From NCBI GenBank assembly GCA_023143305.1, contig JAGLHV010000044.1, forward strand, positions 1-8,120: a stretch of 8,120 bases of DNA, given 5' to 3'. Position 1 is the first letter of the stretch. Every line of letters starts with the position of its first letter. Both the position numbers and the translations under genes were made by a program. This DNA comes from a bacterium. GTDB taxonomy: Bacteria > CBDUZB01 > JAGLHV01. Positions 1 through 6,788 of this stretch are shown here, in pieces. Below the pieces are notes generated by a model. It was not told the origin of the DNA. It searched no databases and saw nothing but the letters and a program-made list of their open reading frames with translations.

Positions 1-3
1 CAT
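1..3 (-). CDS. Possible start codon of a further downstream gene (only the ATG is in the window)
   Basis: On the minus strand an ATG occupies positions 3..1. It is preceded by AAAGG (14..10) at a 6-nt spacing, a reasonable ribosome binding site. It begins 25 nt after the comF-like stop codon (31..29), so the leftward operon probably continues out of the window. Nothing of the protein can be seen, so no function can be proposed. Confidence 0.4.
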
Positions 4-17
4 ATTTTACCTTTGTT

Positions 18-26
18 CCCCCCCCC
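18..26. repeat. Nine-base G/C homopolymer between comF and the next gene
   Basis: An uninterrupted run of nine C on the plus strand (nine G in the sense of the operon) lies between the comF-like stop codon and the putative next ATG. It stands out in an AT-rich region whose other homopolymers are almost all A/T. Read with its flank it extends an AGGAGG-like sequence, but that lies about 21 nt from the ATG, too far to act as the ribosome binding site. Runs of this kind are prone to slippage and also to sequencing or assembly error. Confidence 0.8.
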
Positions 27-28
27 TC

Positions 29-742
29 CTACCCATGTGCCAGTGCTAAACAAAATATTTTTTCCACCTGACATTGGTCAAGCACACGTGCACACTCATT
101 TAAAGTGGCACCTGTAGTACAAACATCATCTACTAAAAGAATCCTACGCCCTTTAAATAATTGCGGGTTTTTAACTTCAAAAGCATCTTTAACATTTTCT
201 CTTCTTTGTTTTCTGTTCAAGTCAAATTGAGGAACAGTCTTTCTTATTCTAATTAAATTATTTATTATTTGCGGTTTAGCAAAATGCTTTTCAATTTTTT
301 TGGTTAATAAATTAACCTGATTAAATCCTCTTCTTTTTTTCTGGGATTTAAATAAAGGAACCGGTACTAAGCAATCAATTTCCTCTAAATCTATTTTTTT
401 ACTTATATAAGTAACTAATAAGTTACCCAGAGGCTGTTGTAAAATTGTCTTTTCTTTATATTTAAAAGAATGAATACATTTTCTCAAAATTCCTTCATAC
501 AAAGAACAAATATATATTCTCTGAAAATAGTATTTTATATTACGGCACTTATTACACAAAAACCCAACTTCTTTATTACTGCCGCACTTATAACAATACG
601 GTTCTTTTACATATTTAATTTTCCCTAAACACTCCCGGCAAATCCCTTTCTCATTGATTAAGTCTTTTCCACATCCTGCACAATTTAGAGGGAAAAAAAG
701 ATTTAAGCAATAATTTGAAATTTTTTTTAATTTTTCTCTCAT
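29..742 (-). CDS. comF: ComF-family phosphoribosyltransferase with double zinc ribbon
   Basis: This 237-residue protein has the usual length and architecture of the ComF family. The N-terminus holds two zinc-ribbon cysteine sets, C21/C24 with C35/C38 and C50/C53 with C63/C66, all intact. A type I phosphoribosyltransferase fold follows: VPVPL at 126-130, the KRRGFNQ segment at 136-142, the TVPQ..LNRKQRR.N segment around 169-183, and the PRPP-binding loop LVDDVCTTGAT at 203-213 with both aspartates. In Bacillus and Haemophilus, ComF is needed for uptake of transforming DNA; in most bacteria its role and substrate are unknown (cytoplasmic, often called amidophosphoribosyltransferase-like). The start overlaps the stop of the lipoprotein gene as ATGA, and no good ribosome binding site precedes it, so translation is probably coupled. 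It is the third gene of the leftward operon. Family assignment is firm; a competence role here is not supported by any neighbour. Confidence 0.93.
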   Translation of the reverse strand: MREKLKKISNYCLNLFFPLNCAGCGKDLINEKGICRECLGKIKYVKEPYCYKCGSNKEVGFLCNKCRNIKYYFQRIYICSLYEGILRKCIHSFKYKEKTILQQPLGNLLVTYISKKIDLEEIDCLVPVPLFKSQKKRRGFNQVNLLTKKIEKHFAKPQIINNLIRIRKTVPQFDLNRKQRRENVKDAFEVKNPQLFKGRRILLVDDVCTTGATLNECARVLDQCQVEKIFCLALAHG

Positions 743-750
743 TTTTTTTC
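739..750 (-). other. ATGA stop/start overlap preceded by an A8 run
   Basis: On the minus strand the sequence is G, eight A, then TGA. The TGA ends the lipoprotein gene and the last A plus TG form the comF ATG (742..740). The comF frame is -1 relative to the lipoprotein frame. Termination-reinitiation is the simplest reading. The A8 run would also allow -1 slippage giving a fused product, but nothing in the sequence demonstrates that this happens. Confidence 0.7.
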
Positions 751-1278
751 ACTTATTCCCGAAGCAGCAAACCATCCGTCTATAGTTCTTTTAACTATAT
801 CCTCAGCTAATAATTTTATCACTATCTCCTGAGCTTCTTCTTCTGTAAGAAAATTACCTCCTTTTCGGGGAGTAACAAAATACCTTACTTCCGCTGCCAT
901 TCTTTTTTCTACCCAGAGTATTTTATTGCTGACCATATCCTTAAACCCAATATCCACCCAAATCCACAATTTATATTCTTCAGGAATATAGCTTTCATCA
1001 AAAGAAAGTGGTTCTAAAATATATTTAGTAATTTTTCCAAGTAATAATGCATCCGCTGACTCAGGATTAACTACTGCCATCCTTTTATCATATAAAAACT
1101 CTTTAACTACCTGTTCAGTTAATTTTCTGCTTACTATCGAATGTCCTGTTTGATCCATAAAATGCTGAACACTAATTCTTCTAACGTGTTGCGGTAAATC
1201 GGAAGAACCCGGGGTATGAGCACATCCAAAAACAAAAATAATCAAACCAGATAAAAAACAATAATAACACCTTTTCAT
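739..1278 (-). CDS. LptE-like outer-membrane lipoprotein (LPS-assembly lipoprotein family)
   Basis: This 179-residue protein has a short basic, hydrophobic signal (residues 2-18) ending in the lipobox V-F-G-C, which gives lipidated Cys19. The next residue is Ala20, not an inner-membrane-retention Asp. The mature part follows the LptE pattern: an early 'v..i.V..F.d.Tg' strand (32-45), a helix with LTEQVVKEFL (53-62), ADALLLGKI (75-83), then a strand pair with V.I.FKD and KILWVEKRMAAE (108-130), and a C-terminal amphipathic helix (145-168). In known diderms LptE inserts into the LptD barrel and receives LPS at the outer membrane. Here it lies 17 bp downstream of a SprA-like giant barrel, with a strong AGGAGG site (1289..1284) five bases from the ATG, and overlaps comF. 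An lptD gene is not in the window. It could be the true LptE or a lipoprotein partner of the large barrel; the family call is likely, the partner unknown. Confidence 0.75.
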   Translation of the reverse strand: MKRCYYCFLSGLIIFVFGCAHTPGSSDLPQHVRRISVQHFMDQTGHSIVSRKLTEQVVKEFLYDKRMAVVNPESADALLLGKITKYILEPLSFDESYIPEEYKLWIWVDIGFKDMVSNKILWVEKRMAAEVRYFVTPRKGGNFLTEEEAQEIVIKLLAEDIVKRTIDGWFAASGISEKK

Positions 1279-1283
1279 AAATT

Positions 1284-1289
1284 CCTCCT
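1284..1289 (-). promoter_or_regulatory. Strong ribosome binding site of the LptE-like gene
   Basis: AGGAGG reads on the minus strand between the TAA of the sprA-like gene (1298..1296) and the ATG at 1278..1276, with five bases of spacing. It is the strongest Shine-Dalgarno sequence in the window. It suggests the small lipoprotein is translated at a higher rate than the giant barrel, whose own site is weaker and poorly spaced. Confidence 0.85.
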
Positions 1290-1295
1290 GTCCAT

Positions 1296-4200
1296 TTAAA
1301 ATACAATCGATAAATCAGCCAATAAACTTATACTCCAATAATTATCTTTTTTTTCCTTTCTGTTTCTAAAAAAACTTCCTCCTACACCTAAAGTAATTTT
1401 TAAATTTTCACTGGTATCATAAGTACAATCGACATCCAAAGAATAAGTATCGGTATTATCCTTTTTATCCTGAATACCACTTTTCCTTTCGTATTTAATA
1501 AGGGTATCCATTAATAACCTGTTCTTTAAAGGCAACTTAATAATAGGAATTATGAAGTCCTTAGCCGTAATATCTGCACGAATTCTTAAACTGGGAGAAC
1601 GGGTAACTACCCATTTTGTTTTTGTTCCTTCTTCATTTTCTTCTTCTGCTCTATATTCATAGTTGGGAACAAAACGCCATTTTTTCCAAAAAAATTCTAC
1701 CTGTATACTTCCCTTTTTTGTAAATCCGTGCCTGCTTAAATTATTGTAATCAGGAACCTTTCTGGTTTTATTATATCTCCCCTCATAATCAAAAACTACC
1801 GAATAATCAGTAAGGATATCCAACCTGCAATGCCCCCCGTAAGTTTGGGTATCAAGCTTAGAAACAGCTTCTGTTTCCACTGTTTTCTGCGAATATTTAA
1901 TAGAAACTTTAGAATTAGTAATAACTTTAGTGTTTAAATTAAAAAACTTCTCTATCTCTCCGATATCCATAATTAAATCAGGCCAGATTTTAGTAAATAT
2001 TTTCAGCCCGTTATTAGCACCAACTTCCTTATAATCATTAATCTCAGTATAATTAACTCTAGTCTCCATATTTTTTAAAGGATAAAAAGACTTATTCATA
2101 TCCAAATCCAGGAAACTAAACGGCTTCCAGCGATTGGTGGTTTTCCCGGTCTGTCGATTAGAAAAACTCCTGGTGGTTATATCCTCAAGGTTTAATTTAT
2201 CCCCTTGATCAAACAACCATAATCCTTCCCATCTACTCCAGATATTTCTTGCTTTCGCTTTTTCTTCATCTTCGTCTCCCACATCATAGGAATCTCCTGT
2301 TTCTACCTTATAGCTATTATCCGTAGTTAAAGAATGCAAAGGTTTTAGTTTTGGAAAAAGATTTTCAAACCTTAAGGAATAACTTAACTGCCCATTACTA
2401 TTACGGGTTATTGATTCTATTTTATTTTCATTGAAATCATAAGATGCCGAAGAGTTTATTTTATAATTAAAAGATGGATTTAACCAGGAAAAAACTTTTA
2501 AACCGGAATCAAAACTAACTGTTTGAGCCCGGTATTTATCCTTATAATTTTTATTAGAGATGTCCGTTTCCCGCTCCCTGGCTCTAATTATTTCCAGGTA
2601 ATAAACAGGGGAAAAATAAAAACCTTTCCAGAATTTAAAAGGCAGCCTTCCCGAAAAATTTTCAGTCAAATCACTATAACCATTAAAATCAACCGTAGTA
2701 GAAGTTGTTTTTGTAACTACATACTTCTTTTGCCGATAAGAAATGTCTATTGTTGTAGGCAATAAATTAATTTCCCATTTTTTAGGTGTCAAAAGAGAAT
2801 ATTTCCCCGGAATGTTATAGGCTAAAGAACCCTTTTGGGTTATAGTATCCTTTTTTTCCTCAAGAATTTTAGATTCGGAGTGGTCTTCAGCATAGCTAAC
2901 TTCTAAGCTAGGCCAGCGTGGTATCACTAACCGGGCATTACCTTCTCCGGATATACTTTCTACCTTCCCCTCATCATAACTGCTATAAGGAGTATCATAG
3001 GCTGAAGGGGTTACTGTTTTCTGATGATTACCCTGGAAAGAAAGAGGCAAAAATTTAAAACGGGTAAATTCAAGACTAGCAGATTCTAACTTTATTTCCT
3101 GCCCGCCGGTAAGACTGCGGGTACTAATTAAATCCTGCTGAGAACTGCCGGTAGTAATCGTTTCAAAATCTCCGTCTATTTCCTTATGATTAACTTGAGC
3201 ATTAAACCATCCGGGCAATTCTAAATCCATAGCTGATTTCCAGGCTATGCCTTCTTTTTTTCCCACCTCATCTACAAATAGTTCATTTATCCAAATTTCA
3301 CCATTCTCAATCTTAGCTCCGGTATCATTTCTTACCCCTACTTTTATCTGCATAATATTATTCAAACCGGGGTTACCCACACACCCACTAAAACCATCAG
3401 GGATATTATCCTTGTTTTTATCTTCATTTAAATAAATCGTACAAACTTTCCAGTCAGCCCAGTTCATTGTTGAGTCTATTGTTTCTTCATATTCATAGTA
3501 GTTTGAATCATCAGTTCCAAACTGAATATAAAAAGTTACTTTCTCCGGTAAAGTTGGTAAAGGTAATGAACCATTTGCTTTATTGGCAAACAGGAAAAAT
3601 TTTATTTTTTTGTATTTTGAATAATCCTGTGCCCGGGTAAAAGTTGTTTTGGTATAAGCACCCGTACTATTGTTCAAAGTATAAGTTAAAGCAAGTGCCT
3701 GCTCTTTTCTTTTTTCAGTTACCGAATAACGATACAGGCTTTTATATTCACTGTATTCTGTTATATCTTGATATTCCTGGTCATCTTCGTTATTTATGGC
3801 TTCTATTGTTAAATACTCCCCCGCTATTAAGTCAAAAGAACCTTCTTCCTTTACTCCTTTATCCCATTTTGTTCCCACTATTTCAATAGCACTAATTTTT
3901 ATCGTTCCGTTTTTCACTCCGATACTCTTATTTCTTATGCTCAACCTTATATGTTTAATTGCCGACCATTGATCCTCATCTATAATATCAAGAGGAATTT
4001 TTATTTTTTTCCAACCTAACCAGTCAATAACCTGATTATAAAAATTACCGGAACTATTTTTATCATCTAAAACATTATCTCCGTCTAAATCCTGAGTATC
4101 TATAACCCCGTTATCCGCCCCTATATAAGTAACACTTTCATCCGGGTGAACAAATTGCCAACCTATATCTTCCCCTTCACCTAAAATACCATCCCCATCA

Positions 4201-6491
4201 ACATCTTCTGTTTTAGGCTGCCCTCCAATAACCCCTCTTCCATCAGCATTTTCACTAATCCCCCCCAGATGAATTTCTAATTGTTCCCCCTCTCCATCCC
4301 CCCAAACACAGATCTCCAAAAACATTTTTTTAGAATAATCTGCACCCACAGTAGAAATAGGATAAACAATAGAAGCCTCCTCGTCCAAACTTTTTAGATT
4401 ATAGTTAAGAGTTAGAGCCTCAACCTCTTCGGAATCTCCTACCTCCTCCAGCCAACCGGGATTAACTTTCTCTACTATCTCTTTACGCTTAATATCTTCA
4501 TTATCAAAAATAAGTGCCCCTTTTAAAGTAACCGCATTTATATCTGTTGTATCCTCGTAAAGAGGATTACTGCTCAACTGCCAAAAATCCTTATCCAGAG
4601 GAATACTGCTGACCAGCTTCACCCCCTCCATATTATCAATCATAGCTTTATCGAATAAATTAGGATTAAATTGGCTGCGGGCAATTTCACCGGATAGAGT
4701 AGCCTTTAAGGGAAACCCTTCACTCTCCAGCTTAACCCGGCCGTCTAAATCAAGTACTAAAACACTTTGAGGGGTAGAATAAATACTGGGAGCAGTAGAG
4801 GGTTTATCCGTTCCACTCCAGATAACAGTAGACCCGATAAAAAAAGGGTCGGTATTTACACCGTATTGCAATCTGCTCCCTACTAAAGTCTGCTGTGACT
4901 GGCCTCCAAAAGGAGCATATTCATAAGTGATTTCTATGTTCGTATCTTCGTCTATTTTTTCTTCATTAAAAAAAGTTACAAAGCCTGAATCATAATCAAT
5001 CATATAATCTCTGTCTTTTTGAATTAATTGATTATTCATTATTATTCTTTCACTGTTTAAAACAATATCCGGTCGTAAAATATATGTTTTTACCCGGTAT
5101 TTATATTCCACATAAATAATATGCTGATGCTGACGGTTAGATTCATTTTTATTATAAACAGCCGTAGAAAACGGTTCTTCTTCTTTAAATTTCAAAATTC
5201 CCAAATCATAATCAATATAATCTATTTCATAATCAGCTAAGTTTTGTTCTTCGCGGGCTAAATTAATAATTTTTAAAACAAAATCTTCTTCATACTTTTT
5301 TATAATCTTATTACTTCCTAAATTATAGTAATTTTTAAGTTCGTAAGGCAGAGAATCTTCCTCATCTTTTATTATTAAATATTGATTACTATTCAGACTA
5401 CTTACTTCTGTCCCGTTTTCATCTTCATAATCAATTATAATTACATAATTTGAAGCAATGCTTTTTCTAAAAGTAATAATCCCCTGGTCATAATCAATAG
5501 TATAGTCCTGTCCCCGAAATTGCTTATCGAAGTATCCGGTATAAGTCGTGGTGCTGTTCCACACCTTTCCCTCCATGTCCTTATTTAATGTCTCCGATAC
5601 AATTTCATATCCGTCTTTAAAATCAATCCATATTTCTTCAGTTTCTCTTTTTATTTGAGTATGTTCCAATTTATAATATTTTCTTGTCGTATAGTTTATA
5701 TCTTTAATTTCTTTTTTTTCAAAAATAGTACTGCCTTTAAATCTTTTTACTTCGGTTAACCCTTTCGTCCGTGAACCAATAGCCATTAACCCCAAGCGTT
5801 TATATTTAGCATCTAATTTAATACCGAAAACATTTTTATTATAAGAAACAAATTCCGTAGAAGGTAAAGAAAGGGTTATATCCCCGAAAGCCGCCTGCTG
5901 AACGATTTCTCCCGGGTCGCCTTTATAAACTACCGATATATCCCTTTTGTCTTCCTGGGTATCATTATAATCAACATTAACCGAAACCTTTCTACCCACT
6001 TTCCCTTTTATGCGCACTTGTAGTTCCTGATCCATTTCTATGTTGGTTCCTTCGGATTTAATAAAATTAGTAATATTTTCTTCTTTATTAGGATATTGTG
6101 TCCATTCGGCTTTTACCTTAATTTTTTTTCTCCCTGAAATGCTCAACTGAGACTCATAAGGAAAATCTATCTCTATTAACCCCTCGTCCTTGGGTTCTTC
6201 AGTGGAAAAAGAAGGCTCTTCTTCTTTTTCTCTTTCTTTTTCTCTAAAAAAATATCCTTCTTCTTTTTTTTCTCTCATCCGGTTCCATTTTTCTTTATTA
6301 AAATCCAAAAAAACTTTTCCTTTTAAAAAATCATCAAAATTATAAGTTTCTTCCGGCAATTCCTCTTCCGATAAAAAAAGATTTTCATCTTCGGAAAATA
6401 AAGAAAGCTTATCTTCTCCGGCAAAGAGAAAGCTAATATTAATAAAAACCGTAAAAACTAAAGTAAAAAATAAAAAGTTTACTTTTCTCAA
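1296..6491 (-). CDS. SprA-like giant outer-membrane beta-barrel protein (T9SS translocon family)
   Basis: This 1731-residue secreted protein has a signal peptide at 1-24 (cleavage likely after FLFA) and an acidic/charged linker at 25-115. An SprA N-domain-like block follows at 147-250: 'RIKGKVGRKVSVNVDYN', a 'GDPGEIVQQAAFGDITLSLP' segment and 'NVFGIKLDAKYKRLGLMAIGSRTKG'. Three 'Y.IDYD.GIITF'-type modules lie near 329-356, 421-464 and 495-526. Then come an 'AMIDNMEG' segment (616-623) and 'FWQLSSNP' (636-643), recalling SprA's 'YIDDFEG...W.LAS.P'; two jelly-roll-like regions (about 693-875 and 930-1075) with three acidic Ca-binding-type loops; and GEIWINEL (1064-1071), SprA's 'GEIWVNEL'. The remainder is amphipathic strands ending in a terminal Phe, as in outer-membrane barrels. 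In Flavobacterium SprA forms a very large pore that exports folded T9SS cargo. This protein is shorter than the roughly 2400-residue Flavobacterium SprA as I recall it. The start is TTG: an in-frame TAA lies four codons upstream and the next Met is residue 72, after the signal peptide. Family call by remembered motifs, not alignment; specific function is inference. Confidence 0.82.
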   Translation of the reverse strand: MRKVNFLFFTLVFTVFINISFLFAGEDKLSLFSEDENLFLSEEELPEETYNFDDFLKGKVFLDFNKEKWNRMREKKEEGYFFREKEREKEEEPSFSTEEPKDEGLIEIDFPYESQLSISGRKKIKVKAEWTQYPNKEENITNFIKSEGTNIEMDQELQVRIKGKVGRKVSVNVDYNDTQEDKRDISVVYKGDPGEIVQQAAFGDITLSLPSTEFVSYNKNVFGIKLDAKYKRLGLMAIGSRTKGLTEVKRFKGSTIFEKKEIKDINYTTRKYYKLEHTQIKRETEEIWIDFKDGYEIVSETLNKDMEGKVWNSTTTYTGYFDKQFRGQDYTIDYDQGIITFRKSIASNYVIIIDYEDENGTEVSSLNSNQYLIIKDEEDSLPYELKNYYNLGSNKIIKKYEEDFVLKIINLAREEQNLADYEIDYIDYDLGILKFKEEEPFSTAVYNKNESNRQHQHIIYVEYKYRVKTYILRPDIVLNSERIIMNNQLIQKDRDYMIDYDSGFVTFFNEEKIDEDTNIEITYEYAPFGGQSQQTLVGSRLQYGVNTDPFFIGSTVIWSGTDKPSTAPSIYSTPQSVLVLDLDGRVKLESEGFPLKATLSGEIARSQFNPNLFDKAMIDNMEGVKLVSSIPLDKDFWQLSSNPLYEDTTDINAVTLKGALIFDNEDIKRKEIVEKVNPGWLEEVGDSEEVEALTLNYNLKSLDEEASIVYPISTVGADYSKKMFLEICVWGDGEGEQLEIHLGGISENADGRGVIGGQPKTEDVDGDGILGEGEDIGWQFVHPDESVTYIGADNGVIDTQDLDGDNVLDDKNSSGNFYNQVIDWLGWKKIKIPLDIIDEDQWSAIKHIRLSIRNKSIGVKNGTIKISAIEIVGTKWDKGVKEEGSFDLIAGEYLTIEAINNEDDQEYQDITEYSEYKSLYRYSVTEKRKEQALALTYTLNNSTGAYTKTTFTRAQDYSKYKKIKFFLFANKANGSLPLPTLPEKVTFYIQFGTDDSNYYEYEETIDSTMNWADWKVCTIYLNEDKNKDNIPDGFSGCVGNPGLNNIMQIKVGVRNDTGAKIENGEIWINELFVDEVGKKEGIAWKSAMDLELPGWFNAQVNHKEIDGDFETITTGSSQQDLISTRSLTGGQEIKLESASLEFTRFKFLPLSFQGNHQKTVTPSAYDTPYSSYDEGKVESISGEGNARLVIPRWPSLEVSYAEDHSESKILEEKKDTITQKGSLAYNIPGKYSLLTPKKWEINLLPTTIDISYRQKKYVVTKTTSTTVDFNGYSDLTENFSGRLPFKFWKGFYFSPVYYLEIIRARERETDISNKNYKDKYRAQTVSFDSGLKVFSWLNPSFNYKINSSASYDFNENKIESITRNSNGQLSYSLRFENLFPKLKPLHSLTTDNSYKVETGDSYDVGDEDEEKAKARNIWSRWEGLWLFDQGDKLNLEDITTRSFSNRQTGKTTNRWKPFSFLDLDMNKSFYPLKNMETRVNYTEINDYKEVGANNGLKIFTKIWPDLIMDIGEIEKFFNLNTKVITNSKVSIKYSQKTVETEAVSKLDTQTYGGHCRLDILTDYSVVFDYEGRYNKTRKVPDYNNLSRHGFTKKGSIQVEFFWKKWRFVPNYEYRAEEENEEGTKTKWVVTRSPSLRIRADITAKDFIIPIIKLPLKNRLLMDTLIKYERKSGIQDKKDNTDTYSLDVDCTYDTSENLKITLGVGGSFFRNRKEKKDNYWSISLLADLSIVF
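6222..6245 (-). repeat. Exact 12-bp in-frame tandem duplication (REKE twice)
   Basis: The plus-strand 12-mer TTCTTTTTCTCT occurs twice in direct contact (6222-6233 and 6234-6245). On the coding strand it encodes residues 83-90 of the sprA-like protein as REKE-REKE, within the highly charged linker after the signal peptide. Unit length is a multiple of three, so copy-number change would lengthen the linker without breaking the frame. The surrounding strand is almost entirely purine on the coding side. Confidence 0.85.
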
Positions 6492-6503
6492 TTTTTTAAA
6501 TTA

Positions 6504-6509
6504 CTCCCC
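6504..6509 (-). promoter_or_regulatory. Ribosome binding site of the sprA-like gene
   Basis: GGGGAG reads on the minus strand (6509..6504), 12 nt before the TTG start at 6491..6489. The spacing is longer than the typical 5-9 nt and the start is TTG, which together predict modest translation. No other in-frame start lies between the upstream TAA (6503..6501) and the signal peptide, so this site supports the TTG. Confidence 0.55.
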
Positions 6510-6536
6510 TCTTTTCGTGATATCTTTTTTTTGTTA

Positions 6537-6565
6537 ATTATATATTTTTTTATTTTTCAATGCAA
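6537..6565 (-). promoter_or_regulatory. Predicted promoter of the leftward (sprA-like) operon
   Basis: On the minus strand a perfect TATAAT (6542..6537) is preceded by TTGCAT (6565..6560) at exactly 17 bp, with an A-rich spacer. Transcription would begin near 6530, giving a leader of about 40 nt. The -35 matches the consensus only in TTG. A perfect TTGACA also occurs farther upstream (6591..6586), but no acceptable -10 lies 16-18 bp from it. Confidence 0.5.
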
Positions 6566-6711
6566 ACAATTTGTTATAAAAGTAATGTCAAGATTTATTC
6601 TGCGTTTCATTTTTTTCAATTTAAATCAATTCACCTAATTCAACCAATCAAACCAATACGACTAACCCGTTTTTTCTTTCCCCCTCTTTAACTGTAACAT
6701 AAACTTTTCAA

Positions 6712-6740
6712 TTGTCAAACGAACTAAAATCATGTATAAT
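6712..6740 (+). promoter_or_regulatory. Predicted sigma-70-type promoter of the Lpt permease operon
   Basis: TTGTCA (6712-6717) and a perfect TATAAT (6735-6740) are separated by exactly 17 bp, five and six matches to the vegetative consensus. Transcription would start near 6747, about 42 nt before the permease ATG. It is the best promoter match I see in the intergenic region, suggesting housekeeping expression as expected for LPS transport genes. Confidence 0.75.
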
Positions 6741-6788
6741 TAAAATCTAATTTTATTTAATGATAATCCAGCAACGGAAAGGACATAG

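Larger units (their letters stand above)
6492..6788. other. Divergent intergenic control region
   Basis: This 297-bp region separates the two divergent operons and holds both predicted promoters. Their -10 elements face outward (6537-6542 for minus, 6735-6740 for plus), leaving about 146 bp between the two -35 elements (6566-6711). The central part (about 6611-6670) contains repeated CAAT elements at 6617, 6627, 6645 and 6654, the last two as CCAAT. I see no tRNA, convincing hairpin, riboswitch-like structure or small ORF with a ribosome binding site here. Confidence 0.7.

Noticed and set aside
2523..3889. Three plus-strand open frames (2523-2765, 3247-3435, 3644-3889) antisense to the sprA-like gene
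   Set aside because: They lie wholly inside a gene with strong coding structure, have no recognisable domains, and their composition follows from reading the complement of beta-strand codons.
1296..6491. LptD (OstA) as identity of the giant barrel, suggested by the LptE-like and LptF/G neighbours
   Set aside because: The protein is more than twice the usual LptD length, no OstA-like N-terminal domain is apparent, and the N-terminal, IDNMEG and GEIWINEL segments point to SprA instead.
6586..6591. Perfect TTGACA on the minus strand as the -35 of the sprA-like operon
   Set aside because: The sequence 16-18 bp downstream is not an acceptable -10, whereas the TTGCAT/TATAAT pair has exact spacing.
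6611..6670. CRISPR-like array from the CAAT repeats
   Set aside because: Units are only 4-8 bases, imperfect, and separated by a few bases, with no spacer structure and no cas genes.
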